Source: Diatrype stigma
Taxonomy: Eukaryota; Ascomycota; Sordariomycetes; Xylariales; Diatrypaceae
Direction of reading: 5' to 3'
Assembly (NCBI GenBank): GCA_022225965.2
Contig: JAKJXP020000033.1
Span: 248,001 to 312,000, forward strand
DNA length: 64,000 nt
Part shown: positions 12,228 through 22,727 of the stretch, piece after piece
Position numbering within the stretch: the first letter of the stretch is position 1
Layout: every line of letters begins with the position of its first letter
Notes under the pieces: generated by a model
Seen by the model: only the letters and a program-made list of their open reading frames with translations
What the model was told of the DNA's origin: nothing
Databases searched by the model: none
Made by a program: the position numbers and the translations under genes

Positions 12228-13400
12228 CCATCACCACCCGAGGTTGTGGGGGATGAACTGCCAACTGTTGATAAGAACGTATAACCGAGTGTTCACCAGA
12301 GAATGAACGCGGCCAAGCGCAGGGTCACATACACAATCAATATATACTTACTGGTTATAAACCGGAGTCCTGTCTTTATCCTGCCCTGATCGCGTCTATC
12401 AGAAATGAGATCTTCGAGTCAGCATTTCGGTCAAGACATGAAGTACCTACTTACTTATCTAAACTGCCGTGACATGTCTATCTGGAAGGCAACTACCACT
12501 TCCAATATGTCATGTAACAATTCCTTAACTTGAGCCTTGGTGGCATGGCATATTTCTAGGTACGCATACGGACACGCACACATGAAGCAAGTATGCCCAT
12601 GTGAATGCATCGCAGAAGAAACAACATAGGTACCTAGGTAACCTCAAAGACGTGCATTTCGGGGGACATGCATTAGGTTACCCATGCATGCACCACACAA
12701 TAAAATATAGCGCCCGGCATGAGCATGTGTGTAGGTATATACCTGTAGATGGTAGACCACGAAGCTACCCGTCCCCTCTTTCCAGGTTCCTAACCACAGC
12801 TTGCCACGGGTTGATCTGATAGTACGAAGTCCCTGACAAGTAGTTGGGTACTAGAATGCCAGTTGAAGGCGCTTGCTACATACTTACCTACTGTAGTAGA
12901 AAAGCTGTTTGTTTCCTTTCCCGCCAACCCGTGCCCGCCAACCCGCGCGCTTGTGCCCGGTAACAACAGGTTGCTTGCAGGCAAAGTTCCTGTGCCTTCA
13001 AGGTTGTCAGCTTTGTGCAACCCTACATACATACCTAGGTAGTTACCCAGGTAGTACCTAGTTGTAGGTGCCTCCTCCTCTGAGGACTCTTGCTCCTGAC
13101 CCGCGCGCGCGCTCTGCCCCTTGATCCCTGTTCCTTGATCCCTGTCGACGGCGCCCTGGCCCCCGGTCTTAGTGTCTTAGTACATCGATACTTCACTAGG
13201 ATCGCAGGACTTGGCATCACTAGCCCACTGGCATTGCAGCTCTGGCGTGTGTCTGGCAGGCAGTGGCAGGCTGGCAGCCGATTTTGGGAGTTTCTGGGAC
13301 CCGCACTGGGGGGCAGAAGGGGGGTGTAGGGAAGGGCTGGGAAGGGGATTTGCGGTATGTTTTAGGCTTTTACCCTTTACCACGCAACATGCAAAGCTTC

Positions 13401-13458
13401 CATGTCCCATGTCCCATGTCCCCTGTCCCATGTCCCATGGGGCCATGTCCCAATGTCC
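13401..13458 (+). repeat. minisatellite of CATGTCC units
   Basis: About seven near-identical CATGTCC / CCTGTCC units in tandem, followed at about 13515-13545 by two copies of CCCCTGTCGATG. They lie about 700 bp upstream of the RXT3 start codon. Confidence 0.75.
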
Positions 13459-13700
13459 TTCCAGGTTGTCCAAGCCCATCACTCCCATGCCAGCCATGTC
13501 GACGGGCCCTGTTGACGCCCCCTGTCGATGCCCCCTGTCGATGCCCATGCTCCATAGTCTGTGCTCCACAGTTGGTGCTCCATGCTCTCACTAATGCTCA
13601 TGCCCCATGCTGCTGCTACGCCCAGTTTACCAGCCAGTTCAGCCCAGCCCAGCCCGTCTTTCTCAAGCCTTCACACCTGAATCTGCAGCTCCGCGCTCCC

Positions 13701-13870
13701 TTACAACAACAAACACCACAACACCACACCACACCACACCACACAACAACAACAACAACAACAACAACACTTCGTCCTGTCCAGGCATCATTTGGTGCCA
13801 TCCGTGCGGCTCGCGATTCTCGAGCAGTAACAGCAGCAGTAACAGCAGCAGTGGCTGTTGCAGTAGCAGT
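13701..13870 (+). repeat. simple repeats ACACC, CAA and CAG upstream of RXT3
   Basis: Consecutive low-complexity runs: ACACC units, then about nine CAA, then spaced CAG/GCA units. They sit 260-430 bp before the RXT3 ATG, in its likely promoter or 5' leader. Open frames through them are repeat artefacts. Confidence 0.8.
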
Positions 13871-14134
13871 ATCTATCTATATCTGCATCATCCGCATCTG
13901 CATCTGCCTCAGCATCGGTTACTCAACGGCGACACCGCTCAAAGGGGAACGAGTAACGATCTAACGCAATATTCGGATTTTGAACGAACCCTCTCGTAAC
14001 AAATGAGCCTCGGAAAGCACAACGAGTTGCTGCCCTTCAACCCCTTTACCGGCCACTACTGCCCGAGTTAGAAGAGCCAAAGGGAACGACCTCAACTGTC
14101 GACAAACCCAACACCTAGGTTGGAGTCTAACGCT

Positions 14135-17100
14135 ATGGACCCGAGACAACAGCACCAGCTGCAGCAACAACAGCAACAACAACAACCACCACAACATCCG
14201 CATCCGCATCCACATCCGCATCCGCATCCGCATGCACACCATCCACACCAGCTTCAACACCAGCTTCAGCATCAACATCATCCGTCTCACCAGCCTCAAC
14301 TTCCCTTCGCTCGCGGCAACAATGTAGCGTCACCGCCGCCGCCGCCGCCACCCACTTCGAACTTCGCACGATCGCCATTCCCTCCTACCTCGAGTGCTTC
14401 CTATCCGCCTTCTCATCATCCCTCTGCATCTGCTAGCCCTGCCGCTCCATACATCGACCACCAGCGACGGGCTTCCGACACAGCCCCTCCCTACTATCCA
14501 CAGCAATCCAGACCGCCACCGGCTTACGCGCCGGAGCCCACATCCCATCCAGCTCAACCGGGCCATTCGAGACATCTGAGCTCCTCGTCAGTCGGCCCTA
14601 TGATGAGCCGAAATATGCCACCGCCGTCCCCTCCACAGCAACACCCCCAGCCACATCAGGTGGGTGGCCCTTTTGGCGCGCCCCCCGCGCCGAGAGCACC
14701 CCCCATGAATATCGGCCCACCGAACGCCTTTCCTTCGAGTCGAGAGTTGCCTCCGTTGAATTCGAGTAGGGCGGGAAATCCAAGCGGAGGCATGTCAATT
14801 TCAGCGATGCTCGGTGGTCCAGGTGCTGCTCCGGGTCATCGTGAGCCTACCCCTGGGGGCCATCCCTCTTTTGCGCCCCCACCCGCCACAACTTCCGTCT
14901 CCGGGCCCGCATATACGAGTTCAGTGCACGCGTCCCCTCGCCTGCAGACTTCGTCCGCCGAGTACAACCACCCCTATTCTAGGCGACCGCAGACACCTGA
15001 CCAAGGAAGACTGTACGATGCTAGGGATCCTAGGGGTAGCGTAGCTGGGTCTCCGCCCCAACCCATGTATGGCACCCCTGAAGTCGCGAGGTTCAGCACC
15101 CCACAAGGCTTCCAGGTGCGCGGGCCCCCCGTACCGCTCGACGACAGAAGAGAGGTTCCGGCACGAATTCCTGCTAGCAGCATGCCTCCTAGGCCGACTA
15201 GCCAACCAAGGGCTATGACCGCCATGGGGTCAAGGCCGGTCGAGATTGGAAGAGGCCCGCCGCCCGAGCAGGTCATGTACGGACGACGGGAAGAAATGCG
15301 ACCTGGTCAGATGGAATTCACCCCTGAGGGCCCGCCTCGGACGGTGCCGTACGAAGAACATCGCCGCCTCCTGGTGGAACGGGAAATGAGAGAACAAATG
15401 GACAGGGAAGCCGAACTTCGAGAACGAGAGTTTAGGGAGAGAGAGCTCAGGGACAGAGAAAGAATGCAACAGATGGAGGAGCAGCGGTACATGGCTGAAA
15501 GGAGTCGGATCGAGGCAGCGGAACGGGAAAGGGATATGAGGATGCGCGAGACAAGTAGAAGGGAAAGAACTACGTCGGATCCTAGTCGTCAAGTTCAACA
15601 CCCTGCAGACTTCGGACCCCAGGGACCACCGCGGCAGCCTCCACCTTATGGACGGCCTGATCCTCGAGATCCTCGAGATCCTCGGGATCTCCGCGACCCG
15701 CGCGATCCCCGCGACCCGCGCGATCCCCGTGACCCGCGTGACCCCCGGGATCCTCGGGATCCCCACGATCCTCGAGATCCGACATCATGGCCTCGACCTG
15801 GCTACGACCAGCCTCCCGGTCCCCCTATAGCCTACGATCAACCATATCAACCACGCCCCAACGAGTTCCCTTCTACAACATCTGGGCCGTATGGAACTCA
15901 TCCTGCTTATGTGCACCATCCGCCTGAGCGATTCCCTCCGACGGGGCCCCCGGCTCATGCGATTCCCACAAGTCAGCCAGGACCGCCACCTGTGCATCCG
16001 TATGATTCCCCGGAGAGGCAGCGCCTTGGTTTACCGCATGCCCAGCATCAATTACAGCAAGCTGGGCATCGCCCACGGCCTGGAGAGGAAGGTCCCCCCC
16101 CGCCTTCAGTAGCTTATAACGGTGGTCCCGGTGCGGGCTTCCTCGATTCCAGGCGTCCTGTCGAGGATGGACCACCTCATAACGGTCAGCCTCGAGGCTT
16201 GCTCAACGTGCAGGAGATGAACCGGAAGGGTCGGGTATCCCCACTGCCACAAGCCGTCCAGGGCGCGCAACCACAGCTGCAAGGGCCTACCGACGAGCCG
16301 AGGATTAAGAGTGAATTCGGCCGTATGTTCTCCGGCATAGGAAGCGGCGTACGCGGCATCGGTGCTCCTAGTCCAGCCCCCGGCTCTCAAGTCCCACATA
16401 CCAACGCAACCCTGGCACGACGCGAGGATGACTCAGCCCACGAGCATGTCCCAGAGCCAGTTGTGAAGCCCGCTGCTCGTAAACGCAGGAAGGCAAAGGA
16501 TGATGACGGTAAAGGTGATGATGACAGCACGGGTCGTAGTACACCTGTAGGCCGTGGGAAGCGTGCCAAGACGCATGCTCATCATCACCACCATCAGTAT
16601 GGGCAACTCCCGACTCCTCATAGTGGACATCAGACTAATGCAAAAGCCCCTCGTAGTCATCATCACCACCATCACCACGCTCCTGAGCGGACCACCTCAC
16701 CCCTTCAAGCAGGCAATGCATTGCTCAAGAACCTCAAATCTACTACACCTATACCTTCTCCTACTGGTGTGGGCAAAGAACTCGGACTTACTCACCACCA
16801 TCAGGCTCCTAGGTCGGCGGTGACCCACCCTCCTAGACCGGTGATACCAACTTCGGCTCCAGTGCCGAAACCCAAAAAGCGAGTGGCATCACAAGCCGTC
16901 ATTGACAGTGTTGCTGATCGACCGCGGAAGCACTTAGGCGACGTGATCTATAAGGTGCAGCTGAAGCCGGCAGGGTTGCACTCGGCCCATGCCAAGCACG
17001 GGTTCACCTCCACACCCGTTCCTTTGCCGAAAGACCGGATCCTCAATAATGAGAACTCGACTCTGACCGTCAAGGTCCCTCGCGTTCACCTGACCCCGGC

Positions 17101-17950
17101 GGCACGGGAGGAAATCACGTCTAGGCGCGCGATATGGGGCACGGACGTCTATACGGACGACTCGGATGTTGTAGCTGCGTGCATTCATGCAGGCTGGATT
17201 CGGGGTGAGTGGGGCGACGATGTAGACCCGGATCTACTGGATCTGCGCAAGCAGCCTACTTCTACGAAATCCCAGAGTCGCGCAGCCGCCTCTTCAACGA
17301 CGGAAGATCAACAGCACCAAGAGGTCCTCACGGCCCCTCCGCCCACCGGTCCTGCGCACGTGCCTACCGGCCGCGACCTGCACGTGACCATTTTAATCCT
17401 CCCGGGCCTAGAGAAATACTCGGGCTCGGCACGATTTGGCATCTCGAGTCGCGAGTGGGGTGGTGTCTATAACGGCCACCGCTCCGAGCATGACGGGATC
17501 AGCTTCATGGTCTGCAGCATCCGCTGGGTGGACGGTGCGGCGCCGCAGAGCAGGTTGCGGGGAAGGGCCCGTAGGGAGCGCATTCACAAGGCCATGGGCG
17601 AGATTCTCAGGAGCCAAATTGTGAATGTGGGAGAGAAAGATATCGCCATGAAAAAGGCGAAATGTGGTGGTGTTATGGGCCCTAACAGGCCTGGCGAAAT
17701 CGACAAGGAGAATCGTCATCTTGCGGATGGGAGGAAAAGGGAAACAGCAAAGGGGGATGGGAATGGGAACAGGAAAGCTGACGAGGTCATGAAGAAAGAC
17801 AGAGTCGGTGAAGACAGCACGAGGGACAAAGGTAACAGCAGCAGCAGTGTGGAGGGGCCATTGGAAAGGAACCAACAGCACGCAGACGGCCCCGACTTCC
17901 AAAACGTGGAAAGGCGAGGCGAGTCAGGCGCTGCCCAAATGTCTGCTTAA
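14135..17950 (+). CDS. rxt3: RXT3-like subunit of the Rpd3L histone deacetylase complex
   Basis: Single exon, 1271 aa from the ATG at 14135; the same frame is open a few codons further upstream but without an ATG. The C-terminal region, about residues 928-1150, matches the fungal Rxt3 domain: RPRKHLGDVIYKVQLKPAGL, then ITSRRAIWGTDVYTDDSDVV, HAGWIRGEWGDD and FGISSREWGGVYNGHRS. In yeast Rxt3 belongs to the large Rpd3 (Rpd3L) complex that represses transcription in the nucleus. The rest is low complexity: Gln and His-Pro tracts at 5-40, Pro-rich to about 400, a charged ERE/RER coiled coil at about 410-475, tandem DPR triplets at about 508-550, a basic nuclear-localisation-like stretch (ARKRRKAK) near 778, and two His runs near 813 and 841. 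Yeast Rxt3 is much shorter; the long disordered N-terminus is usual in filamentous fungi. Confidence 0.88.
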   Translation: MDPRQQHQLQQQQQQQQPPQHPHPHPHPHPHPHAHHPHQLQHQLQHQHHPSHQPQLPFARGNNVASPPPPPPPTSNFARSPFPPTSSASYPPSHHPSASASPAAPYIDHQRRASDTAPPYYPQQSRPPPAYAPEPTSHPAQPGHSRHLSSSSVGPMMSRNMPPPSPPQQHPQPHQVGGPFGAPPAPRAPPMNIGPPNAFPSSRELPPLNSSRAGNPSGGMSISAMLGGPGAAPGHREPTPGGHPSFAPPPATTSVSGPAYTSSVHASPRLQTSSAEYNHPYSRRPQTPDQGRLYDARDPRGSVAGSPPQPMYGTPEVARFSTPQGFQVRGPPVPLDDRREVPARIPASSMPPRPTSQPRAMTAMGSRPVEIGRGPPPEQVMYGRREEMRPGQMEFTPEGPPRTVPYEEHRRLLVEREMREQMDREAELREREFRERELRDRERMQQMEEQRYMAERSRIEAAERERDMRMRETSRRERTTSDPSRQVQHPADFGPQGPPRQPPPYGRPDPRDPRDPRDLRDPRDPRDPRDPRDPRDPRDPRDPHDPRDPTSWPRPGYDQPPGPPIAYDQPYQPRPNEFPSTTSGPYGTHPAYVHHPPERFPPTGPPAHAIPTSQPGPPPVHPYDSPERQRLGLPHAQHQLQQAGHRPRPGEEGPPPPSVAYNGGPGAGFLDSRRPVEDGPPHNGQPRGLLNVQEMNRKGRVSPLPQAVQGAQPQLQGPTDEPRIKSEFGRMFSGIGSGVRGIGAPSPAPGSQVPHTNATLARREDDSAHEHVPEPVVKPAARKRRKAKDDDGKGDDDSTGRSTPVGRGKRAKTHAHHHHHQYGQLPTPHSGHQTNAKAPRSHHHHHHHAPERTTSPLQAGNALLKNLKSTTPIPSPTGVGKELGLTHHHQAPRSAVTHPPRPVIPTSAPVPKPKKRVASQAVIDSVADRPRKHLGDVIYKVQLKPAGLHSAHAKHGFTSTPVPLPKDRILNNENSTLTVKVPRVHLTPAAREEITSRRAIWGTDVYTDDSDVVAACIHAGWIRGEWGDDVDPDLLDLRKQPTSTKSQSRAAASSTTEDQQHQEVLTAPPPTGPAHVPTGRDLHVTILILPGLEKYSGSARFGISSREWGGVYNGHRSEHDGISFMVCSIRWVDGAAPQSRLRGRARRERIHKAMGEILRSQIVNVGEKDIAMKKAKCGGVMGPNRPGEIDKENRHLADGRKRETAKGDGNGNRKADEVMKKDRVGEDSTRDKGNSSSSVEGPLERNQQHADGPDFQNVERRGESGAAQMSA
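15657..15782 (+). repeat. in-frame tandem repeat encoding Asp-Pro-Arg
   Basis: A 9-bp GAT-CCT-CGA-type unit is repeated about fourteen times inside the RXT3 gene and encodes DPR triplets, with one L and one H substitution. Synonymous codons (CGA/CGG/CGC, CCT/CCC) differ between units, so the array is not freshly expanded. Confidence 0.85.
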
Positions 17951-19548
17951 GTCAGGTCAGGTTCTATGGGTTGAGTGGTTTGCTTGGTCCGAAGTGGAGG
18001 ATCGATTATACTGGTCCACGGACGAACCGAAGACGGACGGACAAATAAATAGAAAAGGGGGTCGAACAATCTATTACTAACTTACTAACTTACTACCTGG
18101 GGATCTTGCCTACCTAGATGGGAGAGAAATGAGTCCCCTTCTCCCTAGCTAGCTAGATTCACTCAACAATGTGCAGATATGTAGGTAGCTATCTAGCCAG
18201 GTGAATCATGATGGAGCATCGATTATACGGAATATACGGAAGATTTGCCGTTGCCTTGCTTTACCCCACCCTTTTTTTCTGCTTGACTTGTGGTTTGGCT
18301 CCATTCGGCCTCATGTTTTGTTCTCTTGTGGTTATTGTCGATTCGGCGATGTTTGAAGGAGGTTGGGTTTGGGGCGATACCGGTTTCTCCTATTCCCCAT
18401 CTTGCTCGATCTGCCACTACGAAGAGGGTAATAAAGTCCTTGAACAGCGTAATGCAGAATCTGTGTCCGCTTCTCGCGGCTGCCTGCTCACTCTTTCCAC
18501 CTATATGTCAAACTACATATGCTCTACAATGAATCTATCTATCTGCATGATGATGCCTGGTAACCTGATACCCACGTGGGATCTTTCTTCCCCAGGTATC
18601 AGAGAATAAGCCCAGAGACTGGACCACTACCTAAGGCTCTTGCTTTTACAATTAGACTGTCCCATCTTGTTCTATAGGGTTACTCGGGGACATTGGAACA
18701 CGGAAATAGGCGGCCTAACATGACTGGCGGCTCTCTTTTTTGTATGCATATGCTATGCAAGATGGAGACACATTCACCGGAGACGGCACATTCCAACGAA
18801 GTAACGTCATATGCTTATCCAGTCATCTAGCATAAACGACGATGTCCTATTGGCTATTCTCCTTTTCTTGTCTTAGCGCATGGTACTTCCCGGGTGACAC
18901 CAGGCTGTGTATGATGGCCAGATCACACAATCCTTACCTCTTAGCGACCTTACAAATGAGTCCTTATGGTTGACAGGCCATTGCCCTTTTGTTTTCTCCG
19001 CCTTTGCTTCTATTGTAATTACCTAGAGTTGCCTAGGAAGCTTGGCCAGATAGACACACATGTAGCCGTCTTATGCCAAAGTTTACCTCCCTTTCCTTCC
19101 GAGCCCTACTTATTTCTCGACCAAATCGAGGGAACAAACCTAGACCAAATGCATTCTTGCTGATTATAACTCTTCTTGTTCCCCTCTTCTTAACCACATT
19201 CATTATCTTCACATGTTTAGAGAAAGATGCCAACTATCTCGGGCTGTGAGTATTACAGTTCAAACGCCGTTCCGTTGGGGGTTAAATCAGTATGTCTATA
19301 CTCAGGACGTTAGCTGACAGCACTGAAACGCAGTGACCTTGTAATAATTACGAACCAGCCCCCGCCTATCCATGCCTCACAGAACGGCAGGGCAAGAGCT
19401 TACTTGTTCATACTTATTAGAAGGCTGGTTCTCATTATCTGATTTACCAAGCAAGCTTCGTCGGCATAAGCAGCATTCTATCGATCCACAAGCTAAACAC
19501 TAAGAACTGACCGCCCAGCAAGGACGGAACCAACTCTTCAGCAAGTGA
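17951..19548. other. intergenic, nothing recognised
   Basis: Convergent intergenic region between RXT3 (+) and SDHAF4 (-), so it should hold both 3' UTRs. A short tandem of ACTTACTA units lies near 18075-18100, with TACCTAGAT nearby. An open frame at 18208-18609 has no recognisable motif and I do not call it. Confidence 0.5.
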
Positions 19549-20136
19549 TCAAAAATCCGTAACCCGCCCATTGTAGCTATAGTCCCCGCCCGCGCCCCAC
19601 CGCAATGGCTCGTTCTTAGGCCCGCCGACCTCGCCCGTCTTGGGATTGACATCACCCTCGAACTCAGGCGGTGCGCCCTTCCTCAGCGGCTGGCTGAGAT
19701 GCGCCGCCTCCTCCTCCTCTCCCACTTTTATCTCTTCCTCTACCCTGCTGCTGCTCTTGATGCCACCTCCAGGGACGGCCACCGGGTGGTCGGCGGCGGG
19801 CGCAGGCGCGAGCTCGTGCACGGGGTCGTAGAGAGACGCGGGCGTCGACGTCGGGTTAAAGCCCTCCTGTGTGTTGGCTAGGCGCTGCAGCCGCTCGAAC
19901 TCGGCCTGTTCTTCGGGCGGGAGGCGCGGGGGCGCGGGACCACCGCCTGGGAAGGGTGAGGTGGAGGAGAGGCGGCGACCGCTCTGGTGGTGGGGGTCTG
20001 CGACGTTGATGGCGGCGGCGAAGTTTGTGGTGGGTTGCGGGAGGATGTGCGGGAGGAGGATGCGCTGGTGCCGCCGGGGGGATTGTGCAATTGTGGCGGT
20101 CGCAGTGCGGTAAAGCGCCCGGGTTGTCGGTATCAT
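19549..20136 (-). CDS. SDH8: succinate dehydrogenase assembly factor 4, mitochondrial
   Basis: Single exon, 195 aa from the ATG at 20136; the in-frame codon upstream at 20166 is TTG, not ATG. The N-terminus (MIPTTRALYRTATATIAQ) is Arg/Ser/Thr-rich without acidic residues, as in a mitochondrial presequence. The C-terminal 40 residues carry the conserved SDHAF4 (DUF1674) signature: FEGDVNPKTGEVGGPKNEPL, then RWG, ending GRVTDF. In yeast (Sdh8) and animals this protein binds the free flavinated SdhA subunit and protects it before complex II assembly. The middle (about 60-150) is Pro/Ala/Glu-rich linker, making the protein longer than the yeast form. The left edge of the 16-kb transposon nest is 193 bp upstream of the ATG. 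Confidence 0.9.
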   Translation of the reverse strand: MIPTTRALYRTATATIAQSPRRHQRILLPHILPQPTTNFAAAINVADPHHQSGRRLSSTSPFPGGGPAPPRLPPEEQAEFERLQRLANTQEGFNPTSTPASLYDPVHELAPAPAADHPVAVPGGGIKSSSRVEEEIKVGEEEEAAHLSQPLRKGAPPEFEGDVNPKTGEVGGPKNEPLRWGAGGDYSYNGRVTDF

Positions 20137-20328
20137 TTTTGCGATTTTTGCGGTTATGCTGTTCAAGTTTGAATGTCGCGTTTATTGGCTTGGACCAAAA
20201 AGAAAGCAAAGAGCGCGACGGTGGCAATTCCGAGCAACAAATGACGGTGTTTATCTTGTACTTGGTACAAAGTAGTACGTAAAGAGTGAACGTTATGATT
20301 GGGCCGATAATCGGAGCAACTAGAGCAA

Positions 20329-20388
20329 CGAAACGACTATTGGCACCGGGCACTTTAGCTATCGATACCGGACATTAACCGCATTTGG
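20329..20388 (+). repeat. left terminal inverted repeat of the DNA transposon
   Basis: 60 bp, not RIPped, directly after the target copy CTAGAGCAA. It pairs with 36134-36193. Confidence 0.88.
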
Positions 20389-20752
20389 TAAGGTTAGCGT
20401 ATTAGCCACCCGTGCCACACTTTAAGCCACATTTTTGCCTCGCTATTATCTAAGTTATTCCGTAACATTTACTTACTTACTTATTTATTTATTTACTTAC
20501 TTATAATTACTTATAACGTATATATATATAACTTACGCTTATATTTATATTTATATTTATAATTATAATTATATTTACATTTATAATTACACTTATAATT
20601 ACATTTATAATTACGTAATACATATATAATGCGGTTATAATCAAATAAAATTAAATTCAAGTTTAAAAGATTTAAAAAAACGATAAGAATTCTTTTAAAT
20701 ATATATATATGTAATAAGTAATGCAATAAGTAATGTATTAAATAATATATTA

Positions 20753-20935
20753 TGCTTTTGCGTTCGGTTTTTCGAACCTTTAAGGAATTATTGTTATTAG
20801 TAATTTATTTAAAATTATATTAAAGATTCGAATTAATTATTAAATTAAAGCTAATTATAATTATGCGCTTTAAGTTATTAAAATTTTATATTTCGATTTT
20901 CCGATTTTTGGCATTATAAGAAATATCCGGATTTA
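20753..20935 (-). repeat. 3' LTR of the Ty3/gypsy element
   Basis: 183 bp, collinear with 35902-36084. Differences seen are mostly C/T and G/A transitions. Confidence 0.85.
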
Positions 20936-22566
20936 TAATTATTTCTTTTTTTATTATAATCGTTTTTAATTATTATCGTTATTTCTTTTTATTAAGCGCC
21001 AATAATTCTGTTTTAAAAATTATTTATTTACATATTATATATTACGTACGAAATGTCCGTTTTTTATAAAGACTGGAAATAGGTTCGTTTCGTTATATTT
21101 GTTTTATAATTGGATTTTTCCGGAATTTCGTAAATAATACGTATTATTAAAGTAATAGTTAATTACGTTTTAAGGCCCGTCGTAATAGGGTTCGTATTTT
21201 TTTAACGTTAGCAAATGCGGAAAACTTAATTACTTAAAGCGTACGTTTTAATAAGCCCCTTTTTTTTAAAGATACGTTCGTATTTTATTACGAAACGCCT
21301 TTACGTTATTAAAGCGGGCCCTTACGAATAATATTTCGTAATTTATTGCTAATAGCTTATTATTTTGAAATTTCTTTTTTTCTATCGGTTCGCGAAAGTA
21401 TTCGTAAAATTCCGATGGGGTTTGTTTTTAAAGGGAAATTATGCCGAATAATAGGAAATATAAGCTATAGCCGCTTGGTTTAAAAATGCGGTTATAAATA
21501 ATTACCGTTCGTTATAATAATTCGAATAATAAACGGGTCGTAAAATTTATTTAATATTTACGTAATATAATTTTTTTTAGGTTCTTATTAATCTTTTTTA
21601 TTTTTTCGTTATTTTTTAAACGCCTTAATATAATAGCCTTTATAATAAAGCCTTATTTTTTATTTTAAGCGTTTACGGCTTTATTTTTAAAAGCGCCTGC
21701 GTTATTATTAATTTATTTTTTAAAGATATCGTAAATACGCCCGATACGAAAGAATATAAAAATCGTATTTCCGAATTAAACGAAAGAAATAACGTTAGTT
21801 TTTATTTATTTCGTAACATATTTAATAGCTATAAAAATCGTAAACGAATTTATTAACGTATAATCGATTATTTATTTAATTAGAAATACCGAAGGTTATA
21901 CGGGCTATAAGTTTAATAATAAAGGGCTTGGTTTTTTTATTAATTAATAAGCCGGGCATTCGACGATTATTTGTTATATAACAAAAACGATTTTCAAATG
22001 TTAAAATTGCTTTTATATATTACGAAGCGTTATTTTAACGATTAAGTAGCTTTAGTCGTAATAAATTCGTTTTAATTATATTAAGAATTTATCGTATTCG
22101 AGGATTTTTTATAAAGTTTACGTTTTCGTAGCGGTACTTTTTACGTACGAAAGGTTATTAGGCATTTTTTATGCTTAATTATTTTATATAATTTGTTTTA
22201 ATATATAATAAAGTGCTTATTAATTTATTTTTATTATATGGCTAAGAATAAAGGGATATTATGTAAAAGGATTTCGAAAATGGCTTAAAGATTTAGTCGG
22301 TTTAATTAATCGGCGTAACGAATTAATTCGGTTTTTTCGGCTATTATTATTACGGCTTTTTAAGACTTCGAAAAATAATCGGTAAAAACGTTCGTTTAAT
22401 TCGAAGGATATACGATACGAATTCCGAAATGCTCGATAGTATTAAAAAAGCGCAATATATAAACCGGCTATTTGGCCTTTATATTAATTATTTTTAACGA
22501 TTCGTAATTAATAATAATTATTATATTATTGTTTTTAATTTAATGTCGTTAATATTAAAATATTAA

Positions 22567-22727
22567 TATAAGGACAAACTTTAAATAAAAAACGATAATA
22601 ATTCTTTTAGGAAAAGATTAGCTATAGCTAAACTGGTAAGATTTATTAATATAATAAAAAATAGGACCCATTATTTTCTGGCTAAAAAAAAGAGCTTTTA
22701 AGCTTTCTGTAATAATTTCCTATAATA
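22567..22727 (-). repeat. 3' LTR of the inner element
   Basis: 161 bp, aligned without gaps to 32207-32367; target copy ATTAA directly to its left. Confidence 0.88.

Larger units (their letters stand above)
7067..13400. other. 6-kb gene-free region rich in short repeats
   Basis: No gene found. Base composition is ordinary and CpA is not depleted, so this is not a RIPped transposon. Open frames of 60-150 codons on both strands have no domain motifs and mostly overlap on opposite strands. The region holds many copies of TAGGTA/TACCTA, including perfect TACCTAGGTA decamers at 10107, 12631 and 13032, a G-rich tract at 9341-9380 and a hairpin at 12180-12227. It may contain distal control elements or a long transcript leader for the RXT3 gene downstream. 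Confidence 0.55.

Noticed and set aside
14120..14134. Earlier start for RXT3
   Set aside because: The codon at 14120 is TTG; the first ATG in frame is 14135.
18208..18609. 133-codon open frame after RXT3
   Set aside because: No motif, no plausible relatives recalled, and it lies in a probable 3' flank.
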